A stretch of DNA of 7,250 nucleotides, from the NCBI GenBank assembly GCA_030691295.1, contig JAUYEQ010000136.1, positions 1 to 7,250 of the forward strand, written 5' to 3'. Source of the stretch: Bacteroidota bacterium (GTDB taxonomy: Bacteria; Bacteroidota; Bacteroidia; Bacteroidales; Prolixibacteraceae). The notes beneath the pieces are model-generated. The model was not told where the DNA came from. It saw only the letters and a list, made by a program, of their open reading frames with translations, and ran no database searches. This document shows, piece by piece, positions 1-7,109 of the stretch (positions are counted from its first letter, which is position 1; each line of letters starts with the position of its first letter). The position numbers and the translations under genes were made by a program.

Positions 1-2692
1 TATCCTGATTCACCTGTGAATAGATTTTGTTTCCATACACACCCTGGCCAAAAATGCTGATGTCGAAGTTTTTATAGTTTGCCGCCAGATTAAGTCCGCC
101 GGTCAGCCATGGAATTGCACTGCCCAGATAGACCCGGTCGAGGTTGTCAATTGTTCCGTCAGGGTTATTGTCCTTGTATTTTACATCGCCGGGGCGAATG
201 CTACCTCCCTGAAATGATGAAAGCAATACATCGGTTTCATTCTGAAATATGCCCTCCATTTCGAGCATGTAAAACGAACCGATCGGATGCCCAGCCGCAG
301 TTTGTGTCGCATCGATGCCCGATTCAACCCGTCCGCCGTAGAGTGGCGCCTCCAGTTTGAGTACTTCGTTGCGCACAAAAGCAAGGTTTCCACCGATTGA
401 GTAGCCCCAATCCTTCTTGTTTTTGCGGTATGTTGCTTCAAGCTCAATCCCGTTGTTCAATACCGAACCACTGTTGATCCAGGCAGCTTCGGCATATCCG
501 GTTGATGGCGGATTGGACGCCTTTACCAGCATATCTTCTGTTACTTTGTAATAATAGTCGATGGAAAATGCCAGAGCACCCTTCCAAAATTCAGCATCCA
601 AACCAGCATTGTACTGGTAGCTGGTTTCCCATCTCAGGTTTTCGTTTCCGAGGGCTGATTGTGCATAACCGCTGTTGGAGATATTGCCAAAAGCATAGTT
701 GTAGTAGGGCGAAATCCTGTCCTTATCAGCATAAAGGCCGACATCCTGGTTTCCGACGCCACCATAGCCGGCACGAAGTTTAAGATTTGAAAGCCATGAA
801 ACATCCTGAAGGAAACCTTCCTGTTTCAATATCCATCCGGCTGAAAAGGAGTAGAAAGTTCCCCATTTGTTGTCGCCTGTAAACCTGGAAGAACCATCCC
901 TTCTCAGTGTTCCTGATAAGTAGTACTTTCCTTTGTAATCATAGTTGATTCTGCCGAAAATCGATGCAAGTGTTGAAGCATATTCATTTTGACTGCTCAT
1001 TTTGATTCCAAGTCCGTTCCCGATATAAATCAGTTCCTTTTGTTCTACCGGAAAATCCATGTCGCTCGAATAAAGTCCTTTTCCGCTGTTTTTAATGGCT
1101 TCGAACCCAAGCATTGCCGAAACGGTATGCAATTCACCGATTTGGATGTCATAATTGAGCAGGTTATTCACCGATAGGTTCGCAATTTGCTCACTGCCAA
1201 TACTCAGTCCATTTTTGGCATTGATACGATCCAAAGTTCCCCAGGTCGGTGAAAAACGGCGGCTGAATGAATTGCGGTAATCAACACCCACATTGGTGGT
1301 AAATTTTAATTCAGGAGTTATTTTGGCAATGAAATATGCCTTGCCCATATAACTGTCATCCTTGCGGTTGTTGTCGTTTAAAGCGCTCATGCCGATTGGA
1401 TTGTACCCATCGCCCAGGAACGAATCGTATTTTTGTGCGCCAAAATATTCGGCAGGACGGTCAACAAATCTTCCATCTTCAAACCGGACGGGAATAGCCG
1501 GATTGCGGAAAAATGCATATCTGACGACACTTCCGCCATTGCCACCTGCACCATCGCCCGAACTTCCAATCATGTCGTTGCTTGAAACTCCGGCCAGCAT
1601 ATTTACCCCAACGGTCAGCCATTTACTGGCTTCGGTATTCACATCCAACCTGATCGTTCCGCGGGAATAACCGCTTCCTTTTACTATTCCCTTCTGATCG
1701 AAAAGCGAAGTGGAAATCATAAAATTGGTTGTTTCATTTCCTCCTGAAAGTGAAATTTCGTGCGAATTGATCGGTGCCGGTTGAAGCAGTTCTTTTACAT
1801 AGTTCACGTTCGAAAATTTTGCGGCATCATCAGGCGTAATAAGGCCGCGGTGCAACGACTCGGGCAGAAAGGCATTGTCGTTGGTGGCAGCTTCATTGTA
1901 AATGGTCACATAATCGGTGGTATTGACCATCCTGGTGAGATTGGCAGCTTGCTGAAAGCCCGTCTGTCCGCGATAAGTGACTTTGGTTTTACCTTTAACT
2001 CCTTTTTTTGTGGTGATAAGCACCACCCCGTTGTTGGCACGCGAACCATAAATGGCCGAAGCCGAAGCATCTTTCAGTACCGTAATATTTTCGATATCAC
2101 CGGGCGAAAGAATTTTCAAAGCATCGCTGGTTGGAATTCCATCGACGATATAAAGCGGGTCGTTGCTGGAATTGATTGAACCTGAGCCACGAATACGAAC
2201 CGAAACCCCTTCTCCGGGAGCACCTGTATTTTGTGTAACCTGCACCCCGGCCGCACGACCCTGCAAGGCTTGTGCGACATCCGAAACCGGCAATGCAGTA
2301 AGATCTTTGTTGTTTACTTTGGCAACAGCTCCCAGAACACTGCGTTTTTTTACTGCACCGTATCCAATCACAACCATCTCATTCAGCATGATATCCTCCG
2401 GAACAAGCGCTACATCAATCACAGCGCGGTCGCCAGTAATTTGTTCTGAGTATGTGAAACCCATGTACGAATATAGAATTACCGATTCAGCAGTCAATTG
2501 ATCCGATACCAGACGGTACTTGCCGTCAATGCCGGTGATTGTGCCTGTTGTAGTTCCTTTGATCATAACCGCCACACCAATCAGGCTTTCTCCTGATTTG
2601 GAATCGCTTACAGTTCCTTCGACTGTACGTTGTGCAAACAGAGTTACAGTGAACGAAATCATCATCATCATTAATAATAGCAGTCGTGTCAT
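1..2692 (-). CDS. SusC/RagA-family TonB-linked outer-membrane receptor, 3' end missing
   Basis: This is an outer-membrane channel of the SusC type, which imports oligosaccharides with a SusD lipoprotein lid using TonB energy. Reading the reverse complement from the ATG at 2690-2692 gives 897 uninterrupted codons to the window edge, with no stop or frameshift. Residues 1-21 form a hydrophobic signal peptide ending LFAQ. Residues about 22-100 match a carboxypeptidase-regulatory-like beta-sandwich (GTVSDSKSGESLIGVAV, then GIDGKYRL). VVIGYGAVKK (107-116) opens the plug domain, which includes DPLYIVDGIP (178-187) and the hallmark SASAIYGSRANNGVVLIT ending near residue 228. The rest is aromatic-rich beta-barrel. 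Family members are usually about 1000-1100 residues, so roughly 100-200 are off-window. No STN domain precedes the regulatory-like domain, so anti-sigma signalling is unlikely. It starts 43 bases after the lipoprotein gene and is probably in the same operon. The family is clear; the glycan specificity is inferred from neighbours only. Confidence 0.96.
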   Translation of the reverse strand, partial: MTRLLLLMMMMISFTVTLFAQRTVEGTVSDSKSGESLIGVAVMIKGTTTGTITGIDGKYRLVSDQLTAESVILYSYMGFTYSEQITGDRAVIDVALVPEDIMLNEMVVIGYGAVKKRSVLGAVAKVNNKDLTALPVSDVAQALQGRAAGVQVTQNTGAPGEGVSVRIRGSGSINSSNDPLYIVDGIPTSDALKILSPGDIENITVLKDASASAIYGSRANNGVVLITTKKGVKGKTKVTYRGQTGFQQAANLTRMVNTTDYVTIYNEAATNDNAFLPESLHRGLITPDDAAKFSNVNYVKELLQPAPINSHEISLSGGNETTNFMISTSLFDQKGIVKGSGYSRGTIRLDVNTEASKWLTVGVNMLAGVSSNDMIGSSGDGAGGNGGSVVRYAFFRNPAIPVRFEDGRFVDRPAEYFGAQKYDSFLGDGYNPIGMSALNDNNRKDDSYMGKAYFIAKITPELKFTTNVGVDYRNSFSRRFSPTWGTLDRINAKNGLSIGSEQIANLSVNNLLNYDIQIGELHTVSAMLGFEAIKNSGKGLYSSDMDFPVEQKELIYIGNGLGIKMSSQNEYASTLASIFGRINYDYKGKYYLSGTLRRDGSSRFTGDNKWGTFYSFSAGWILKQEGFLQDVSWLSNLKLRAGYGGVGNQDVGLYADKDRISPYYNYAFGNISNSGYAQSALGNENLRWETSYQYNAGLDAEFWKGALAFSIDYYYKVTEDMLVKASNPPSTGYAEAAWINSGSVLNNGIELEATYRKNKKDWGYSIGGNLAFVRNEVLKLEAPLYGGRVESGIDATQTAAGHPIGSFYMLEMEGIFQNETDVLLSSFQGGSIRPGDVKYKDNNPDGTIDNLDRVYLGSAIPWLTGGLNLAANYKNFDISIFGQGVYGNKIYSQVNQD

Positions 2693-2735
2693 TTTGTCAG
2701 TTTTGATAGATTTTATAATTCAGCGGTCTTTGAGT
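2693..2735 (-). other. Short intergenic gap between lipoprotein and SusC genes
   Basis: This AT-rich 43-base spacer contains no hairpin, no exact TAnnTTTG box and no convincing Shine-Dalgarno sequence. The bases just before the SusC ATG read CTGACAAA on the minus strand; A-rich leaders of this kind are common in Bacteroidota. The absence of a terminator or promoter supports read-through from the lipoprotein gene. TATAAAAT occurs here but has no matching -33 partner. Confidence 0.5.
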
Positions 2736-4457
2736 TTATTTATAAGCGATTACCACATTCCCGGCTTTTATTTTTGATCCATCTGATGTTAGTTTCGTTC
2801 CGGCCGGAAGTACGACAACCAGCGCAGCCTTTCCGGCAGGCAACTTAATTTTCACCTTTCCTTCGCCTGCTTTTGCCAGGTATGTTTTCGAGACCACATC
2901 AAACAGGTCCACGCTTTTTTCTGCTGAATAGGTTACTGTTGTATCGTTTCCATAAGGATTATAATAGAGGTATTGCGGGTATATGTTATCTGCGTAAAAG
3001 TCGGTCACATTGCAATCGAGCGCCAGAATTCCTTCGACATCGGTTGTATTTACAATGGCTCCGAAAATTCCAACGATTGAGGTACTGTAAAGACTGAACA
3101 TTGTTTCCTTTGGCTGACCGGCTGTCCATTTTGGTCCGTCGCCGGTTGAAACAGGTGTGATCCCCTTCAATTCAGGTTTGTTGTAATCATCCACTTTTCG
3201 GAGACCTTCGTAGCCGATAATTCCCTGCGTCAGGTTTTTCAATTCAGGAAGAAGCTGGTGGGCATCGTCAACCTCGTCAGGATAAAATAAACGCGATGCG
3301 TTGACCAGATTCAGCATGTATTTGCCGATTGTTTGTGCATATTGAGGTTCGTATTTTACCATTGGCAACAGTGGCCAGGCCATGGCCACTGAATTCATAA
3401 AAAATGCATATCCTCCTCCATCGGTAATACTTCCCTGAAGTCCTGAAACATCGAAATCGCCCCATTTTTCGGCAATCACACCCCATCCGTAACGCCCTTC
3501 TTTGTTCTGGCAGCCGTCAAACATCCAGTTCAGCATTTTGGTTACATCGTAACTGGTTCCCTGTTCTGCATTGAGCCGGGCGGCAGTATATGTTCCGAAG
3601 GGGAGCAGCATTTCGTAAAAGCGGCTTTCTTTTTGGCTGAGCAAAGCTTCGGTTGCACTTTTCGCTCCATCGAGGTAGCGCTTGTCACCGAATTTATAGT
3701 AAGCCGAATACAATATCCAGGCATGTCCGCCGGCAATGTCCTGTTGAAGCGGAATGTGGTTAATCATGCCCTTCATCTGCGCATAATCGAAATAGGAATA
3801 ATCGTAATTTCCGTTCAGGACAGAGTCTGCTTTGTAGAATTGTTCAGCTACCTTCCGTTGAATGAATTCAGTGTTTTCAACATCCGGGAAAAGCGCCGCG
3901 ACACCGTAATACAGTACATTCGGATAAACATCGTACCACCAGTCGCGGCCGTAACCACCACCGGCCATTGCCACTTCAGGATTAGTATTGTTCATCACAA
4001 TATTCCAATTGGTATCGCTGTTGAAATAGTTTTGAGACATTTTCACGAAGTTGAACCCATGCTGATTGGTTTTGTCAATTCCCATCAGCCCTGCACTTAT
4101 CAGCGAATTGTATGTGGTAAGCGCTTCATGAAATTCTCCGTTATAGTTTTTCGGCCCCTGACGTACATCGCCAATCACGGTGTAAAGCCCGTAGGTCACC
4201 TGATCAATATTTCGTCTGGAACTGTCGAGCCAGATTAACGGTTCGTAGCCCTCATTTGGATTGAAATTGTATGCAAGGCTGTCAAACAGCATTGTTTTTT
4301 TCTTCCAATCGATAATTTTCAGGGGCTGAGGCATATCCGGCATCTGTTCGATCCGCAGCAAAGAAGTCTGAACCACCGGTTCTCCCAATTGTGTGCTGCA
4401 GGAAAAGAATCCTGCCAGCAAGGCCAGCGCTAATATTTTAAAAGTTATTTTTTTCAT
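2736..4457 (-). CDS. Lipoprotein of unrecognised family, putative helical-toroid glycosidase
   Basis: This 573-residue protein begins with a lipoprotein signal (MKKITFKILALALLAGFFSC) whose Cys20 would be the lipidated residue, so it should be anchored in the outer membrane facing the periplasm or the surface. I cannot name its family. Residues about 50-475 look mainly helical and rich in aromatic and acidic residues, in a way that suggests an (alpha/alpha)6-type toroid. Conspicuous stretches are GGGYGRDWWYDVYPN (166-180), DIAGGHAWILYSAYYKFGD (240-258), RYGWGVIAEKWGDFDVSG (322-339) and ITDGGGYAFF (344-353). Their Trp, Asp and Glu residues could line a sugar-binding cleft. Residues about 475-573 look like a C-terminal beta domain (KVKIKLPAGKAALVVVLPAG). 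The start overlaps the transporter stop by four bases (ATGA), implying translational coupling. Its position between GH130/MFS and SusC makes a glycosidase or lyase likely; a non-enzymatic glycan-binding protein is the alternative. No truncation is visible. Confidence 0.85.
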   Translation of the reverse strand: MKKITFKILALALLAGFFSCSTQLGEPVVQTSLLRIEQMPDMPQPLKIIDWKKKTMLFDSLAYNFNPNEGYEPLIWLDSSRRNIDQVTYGLYTVIGDVRQGPKNYNGEFHEALTTYNSLISAGLMGIDKTNQHGFNFVKMSQNYFNSDTNWNIVMNNTNPEVAMAGGGYGRDWWYDVYPNVLYYGVAALFPDVENTEFIQRKVAEQFYKADSVLNGNYDYSYFDYAQMKGMINHIPLQQDIAGGHAWILYSAYYKFGDKRYLDGAKSATEALLSQKESRFYEMLLPFGTYTAARLNAEQGTSYDVTKMLNWMFDGCQNKEGRYGWGVIAEKWGDFDVSGLQGSITDGGGYAFFMNSVAMAWPLLPMVKYEPQYAQTIGKYMLNLVNASRLFYPDEVDDAHQLLPELKNLTQGIIGYEGLRKVDDYNKPELKGITPVSTGDGPKWTAGQPKETMFSLYSTSIVGIFGAIVNTTDVEGILALDCNVTDFYADNIYPQYLYYNPYGNDTTVTYSAEKSVDLFDVVSKTYLAKAGEGKVKIKLPAGKAALVVVLPAGTKLTSDGSKIKAGNVVIAYK

Positions 4458-5707
4458 TTGGTTACAGTATATGAATCTTTCATGATGTTTTTAGCAAGAG
4501 GGATAGAAAGCATTTGAAGTACTGCCACGATAATTAGTGAGTAGCGTAGTGCAAAGCTTTCGGAAACGTAAAATGCAAGGAAGATGAATAATCCCAATCC
4601 GCCAACCCTGCCGGCATAAAGGCCAAACTCGTGGTTGAGGATATAGGCGTACTGATTGCGGTTTTCGCGTTTCGAAACCACATCGATCACCTTCATCATA
4701 ATCGGATAATAAGCCAGATCGTGCAGTGGCTGGAAAAACACCTTGCACAGTACAAAAACCATCACTCCAAACATAGACAGTTCGATACCGTTGACGATGG
4801 TTCCGATCAGGAAGAGCGCAATCCCAAACCCGAAAATCAGAATGCGGTGTTTCGGCTTGGCAAACCGACCCAGCAAATAAATCAAAATGGCAGTCAATCC
4901 TCCGCTGATTCCCTGAATCAGTCCAAGCGAACCTTCCTGCCCCACATATTTCATAATCAGCATGGCCGGAGCGGTTACCAGAAATCCCTGAACAAGTCCT
5001 TTCAGAAATGCCAGTAAAATCTGTTTGTTCCAAAGCCGGTCGAAGCGGAAATAGAGAAAATCTTTCTGCACCGGGTTTTCGAATTTGCCACGTGCCAGTG
5101 AAATAACGGCCAGTATGGTAATCACAAAAACAAAGATTGTTACAATTTGATAGCCTTTGTAAATGTCGAATACGATTCCGAGAATCTTCATCCCATCGAT
5201 AGAAGCAAGCAAAGTGCCAATGATCAATGGAATAGTAATGTTAGCGATGGTAAAAAAGAACGATTCGAGCCCAAAAAAGTAATTCCGGTTTTCATCTTTG
5301 GTGGTATTCAGCGCCATCAGGTATCGGTTGGTCCAGAAAAATCCGGCAGATGCGCCAATCATGGTTCCTGAAACGATCAACCCAAAAAGCTTAATGTCTT
5401 TTACAAACATCATTGCCACCATCGACACACCGCTCAACAGAATACCAAAACTATACAGATGTGCAACTTTGAAACTCTTCAGCAAAAATCCGTTTGCCAG
5501 CGAAGTGATGATGATGCCCGTGTACATGGCGACCTGAAAGATGGCCACATACCTGGTATCGGCAAAATAGCGCATAATGTAGGCTGCCATAAATATCTCG
5601 ACAACAGGCAAAACCAACGCGTACAACATATTGGTAATGAGCAATACCCGCATATTGTGGGGCATTGAAAGGAAAAAACGAAATTCGGCAGTCAGTTTTG
5701 CTATCAT
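4454..5707 (-). CDS. Major facilitator superfamily transporter, probable sugar importer
   Basis: This 417-residue inner-membrane protein has about twelve hydrophobic helices, the usual number for the major facilitator superfamily. Approximate spans are residues 19-45, 53-76, 83-102, 107-131, 143-169, 186-205, 231-252, 259-282, 287-306, 312-333, 364-385 and 388-408. A charged cytoplasmic-loop-like segment (about 206-230, ARGKFENPVQKDF onward) separates the two six-helix halves. It would carry a mono- or oligosaccharide from periplasm to cytoplasm, feeding the GH130 enzyme encoded 15 bases upstream. That substrate is inferred from linkage, not from any residue I can read. The ATG at 5705-5707 directly follows the GH130 stop and has no strong Shine-Dalgarno sequence. 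Its stop overlaps the lipoprotein ATG (ATGA at 4454-4457). Superfamily assignment is firm from topology; substrate is uncertain. Confidence 0.88.
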   Translation of the reverse strand: MIAKLTAEFRFFLSMPHNMRVLLITNMLYALVLPVVEIFMAAYIMRYFADTRYVAIFQVAMYTGIIITSLANGFLLKSFKVAHLYSFGILLSGVSMVAMMFVKDIKLFGLIVSGTMIGASAGFFWTNRYLMALNTTKDENRNYFFGLESFFFTIANITIPLIIGTLLASIDGMKILGIVFDIYKGYQIVTIFVFVITILAVISLARGKFENPVQKDFLYFRFDRLWNKQILLAFLKGLVQGFLVTAPAMLIMKYVGQEGSLGLIQGISGGLTAILIYLLGRFAKPKHRILIFGFGIALFLIGTIVNGIELSMFGVMVFVLCKVFFQPLHDLAYYPIMMKVIDVVSKRENRNQYAYILNHEFGLYAGRVGGLGLFIFLAFYVSESFALRYSLIIVAVLQMLSIPLAKNIMKDSYTVTK

Positions 5708-5722
5708 TGCAGGAATTTGCTG

Positions 5723-6766
5723 TTAAATGAGTGTTGAAAGTATCTTTGAGATAGAGAGCTTCGCGCCGCAAATCACTTCGTCGCTTGCACCGTAATACAT
5801 GAAGATATCGTCGCCTTTCACATAATGGCCGTTGGTAAACACCACATTCCCGAAAAATCCGGTTTGCTCGTAGATTTCAATGGGTTCCATAATGGGTTCA
5901 ACGCTGCGGGCAAGTACTTTCGATGGATCGTTGATGTCAAGCAACAAGGCTCCCAGGCAATAACGGTGGTCGCTATTGGCGCCGTGATAAATTTCGAGCC
6001 AGCCTTCTTCTGTCCTGATGGGTGCTCCGCCAGCTCCTACACGTTTCGAATCCCAACTGTCAGGTCGCACAGTAGCTATACATTTGTGTTGCCCCCAGTG
6101 AATCAGGTCGGGCGACTCGGCCAGCCAGATATAATTTCCACCCAGTTCAGGACTACTTGGACGGTGCAAAGCGTAATATTTTCCGTTTATTTTTTCATCG
6201 AAAAGGGCGCAATCCTTGTTGTGTGGTGGAAAAATCATGCCTTTGCGGTCAAAATTCTTCCAGTCTTTGGTGCGGATCAATCCAACGCCTACCCCAAATT
6301 CAGACACTTCGGTATATGAAAGGCTAAAACCATCTTCCATAGTGGCAACACGGCAGTCTTCAATGCCGAAAGTTTCTAGTTCGCCTTTCCCAAAAATAGG
6401 CGGATAACCATCGGGTTCCGAAAAATGAATTCCGTCGTCGCTGCAAACCAATCGCAGGTATGAAAGTGTGGTTAAGTAATCTTTCTTTTTGTAGTTGATC
6501 ACCCGCGGATCTGAAGCGTCCAAATCGGGATCATTCGTATCGAAACTTAGAATTTCAATATTTCCTTTACTATTATATACAGGGAAACTGATTTTGCCTT
6601 CAATCTGTTTGGGTCTTTCGGCAACGCGAAGCAGCAACCAGATTTTCCCTTCGAATTGAAATACGCCCGGGTTGAGCAGGCAAAGAATTTCCATTCCTTC
6701 AATACCTGGCTTCAGATCGGCAGGACGAATTAGTGGGTTTTGGGAGAATCGTTGAGCAATATCCAT
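5723..6766 (-). CDS. GH130 family beta-mannoside phosphorylase or beta-mannosidase
   Basis: This 347-residue protein of typical GH130 length has no signal peptide, so it should act in the cytoplasm. GH130 enzymes are five-bladed beta-propellers that phosphorolyse beta-1,4- or beta-1,2-mannosides to mannose-1-phosphate; one subgroup hydrolyses beta-1,2-mannosides instead. Family signatures in order are LLNPGVFQFEGKIWLLLRVAER (about 30-51), GIEDCRV (134-140) with Asp137 as the likely catalytic acid in the usual E-D-P-R position, FDRKG (172-176), HNKDCALFDEKINGKYYALHRP (182-203), SKRVGAGGAPI (240-250), GWLEIYHGA (255-263) and YYGASDE (324-330). The usual Pro of EDPR is Cys138. Arg174 and Lys184 are basic residues at positions that may contact phosphate, but an Arg expected near residue 160 seems absent, so phosphorylase versus hydrolase is undecided. 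An in-frame TAA 15 bases upstream of the ATG fixes the start. It is the first gene of the operon. Confidence 0.93.
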   Translation of the reverse strand: MDIAQRFSQNPLIRPADLKPGIEGMEILCLLNPGVFQFEGKIWLLLRVAERPKQIEGKISFPVYNSKGNIEILSFDTNDPDLDASDPRVINYKKKDYLTTLSYLRLVCSDDGIHFSEPDGYPPIFGKGELETFGIEDCRVATMEDGFSLSYTEVSEFGVGVGLIRTKDWKNFDRKGMIFPPHNKDCALFDEKINGKYYALHRPSSPELGGNYIWLAESPDLIHWGQHKCIATVRPDSWDSKRVGAGGAPIRTEEGWLEIYHGANSDHRYCLGALLLDINDPSKVLARSVEPIMEPIEIYEQTGFFGNVVFTNGHYVKGDDIFMYYGASDEVICGAKLSISKILSTLI

Positions 6767-6789
6767 AATTAGTTCTATTTAGAGTGCAG

Positions 6790-6797
6790 CAAAGCTA
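6790..6797 (-). promoter_or_regulatory. Candidate -7 promoter box of the GH130 operon
   Basis: The minus strand reads TAGCTTTG, an exact match to the Bacteroidota -7 consensus TAnnTTTG. It lies 23 bases before the GH130 start codon, so transcription would begin within a short leader of roughly 15-20 bases. No TTTG is seen about 20 bases upstream, where the -33 box should be; that position is occupied by the CGGAC...GTCCG dyad, which would suit an activator-dependent promoter. An 8-base motif with two free positions can occur by chance, so confidence is moderate. Confidence 0.5.
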
Positions 6798-6808
6798 CAT
6801 CTCATAGA

Positions 6809-6847
6809 ACCGGACTTGTGTCCGCCCTGTTCCCGATCTTGTCCGGT
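6809..6847. promoter_or_regulatory. Paired inverted repeats, candidate operator at the -33 position
   Basis: CGGAC-TTGT-GTCCG (6811-6824) is a perfect 5-base inverted repeat with a 4-base spacer. The same left arm, extended to ACCGGAC (6809-6815), also pairs perfectly with GTCCGGT (6841-6847), giving a 7-base inverted repeat across 25 bases. The inner dyad covers the expected -33 region of the promoter box at 6790-6797. This arrangement fits a regulator-binding site; alternative pairing of one arm with two partners is also possible. The protein that binds is not known from the sequence. Confidence 0.45.
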
Positions 6848-6884
6848 ATAGTACAAATGCGTGTGAATGTTGAAAATTCGGACA

Positions 6885-6898
6885 GTTTTCCGGAAAAC
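6885..6898. promoter_or_regulatory. 14-base perfect palindrome, candidate operator
   Basis: GTTTTCCGGAAAAC is a perfect palindrome with no loop, so it cannot fold as a normal hairpin and is better read as a binding site for a symmetric DNA-binding protein. It shares the TCCGGA core with 6906-6911, and a CGGAC half-site lies at 6879-6883. It sits about 90 bases upstream of the candidate promoter box. Confidence 0.4.
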
Positions 6899-6959
6899 AG
6901 ATCCATCCGGAGATAATTTTTTCTGAAAACGAGAATTGCTCCTGAGTGAGAACTTTTGG

Positions 6960-6990
6960 TTCTATAATGTTTATATGGGTAATTATAGAA
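6960..6990. promoter_or_regulatory. 9-base inverted repeat with 13-base spacer
   Basis: TTCTATAAT (6960-6968) is matched by its exact reverse complement ATTATAGAA (6982-6990). The arm centres are 22 bases apart, about two helical turns, as expected for a dimeric regulator binding one face of the DNA. The arms are AT-rich, so chance is a real alternative. The site is far upstream of the promoter box, closer to the end of the regulator gene. Confidence 0.35.
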
Positions 6991-7018
6991 AGGGAATAGA
7001 TATATATTGTAAATGTTT

Positions 7019-7103
7019 ACTCACCCCGTCGCATCGTTCGATGCTCTCCCCCTCTCTTTTTTAAAGAGAGGGGGGAAGGCCGCCTGCGGACTTCGGGGTG
7101 AGT
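7019..7103. repeat. 85-base palindromic element with 10-base inverted ends and three internal hairpins
   Basis: ACTCACCCCG (7019-7028) and CGGGGTGAGT (7094-7103) are perfect 10-base inverted ends. Inside are three more perfect dyads: GCATCG/CGATGC (7031-7036 with 7039-7044), a 12-base stem CCCCCTCTCTTT/AAAGAGAGGGGG with a TTT loop (7048-7059 with 7063-7074), and CCGC/GCGG (7080-7083 with 7086-7089). The whole could fold as a cloverleaf-like multi-arm structure. From general knowledge, similar CTCACCCCG-ended palindromes recur between genes in Bacteroidota genomes, which suggests a small non-autonomous mobile or REP-like repeat; that is recall, not a search. It lies a few bases past the regulator stop, so it could also help end that transcript, but no U-run follows. 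No target-site duplication is evident. Confidence 0.7.
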
Positions 7104-7109
7104 TGTGAA

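Larger units (their letters stand above)
6767..7109 (-). other. Intergenic regulatory region between AraC-type gene and GH130 operon
   Basis: No gene is evident in these 343 bases on either strand. The region holds, from the regulator side to the operon side: an 85-base palindromic element, a 9-base inverted repeat, a 14-base perfect palindrome, several CGGAC/TCCGG half-sites, and a TAnnTTTG promoter box. The density of dyads points to an operon control region. The individual elements are listed separately. Confidence 0.6.

Noticed and set aside
1760..2179. 139-codon open frame on the plus strand
   Set aside because: It is antisense to the SusC plug-domain coding region, where the minus strand encodes the SusC hallmark motifs.
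2660..2672. ATC repeat as a microsatellite
   Set aside because: It is four consecutive Met codons within the SusC signal peptide; its short length makes phase variation speculative.
2705..2725. Independent promoter in front of SusC (TATAAAAT)
   Set aside because: It does not match TAnnTTTG and has no -33 TTTG at the right distance; read-through from upstream is simpler.
3633..4238. 201-codon open frame on the plus strand
   Set aside because: It lies wholly antisense inside the lipoprotein gene, its translation resembles no family I know, and the opposite strand has a lipobox and operon context.
4491..5033. 180-codon open frame on the minus strand
   Set aside because: It is another frame inside the MFS gene and is Cys/Arg-rich without membrane helices, typical of an out-of-frame shadow.
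5825..6319. 164-codon open frame on the plus strand
   Set aside because: It is antisense to the GH130 gene, whose family motifs are unmistakable on the minus strand.
7048..7074. Strong 12-base hairpin as an intrinsic terminator of the AraC-type gene
   Set aside because: In the minus direction the stem is not followed by a U-run, and it is only the central arm of a larger palindromic element; termination remains possible but not supported.
7019..7103. tRNA gene, because of the cloverleaf-like fold
   Set aside because: The arm sizes, two- and three-base loops and lack of T-arm or anticodon-arm consensus do not match a tRNA.
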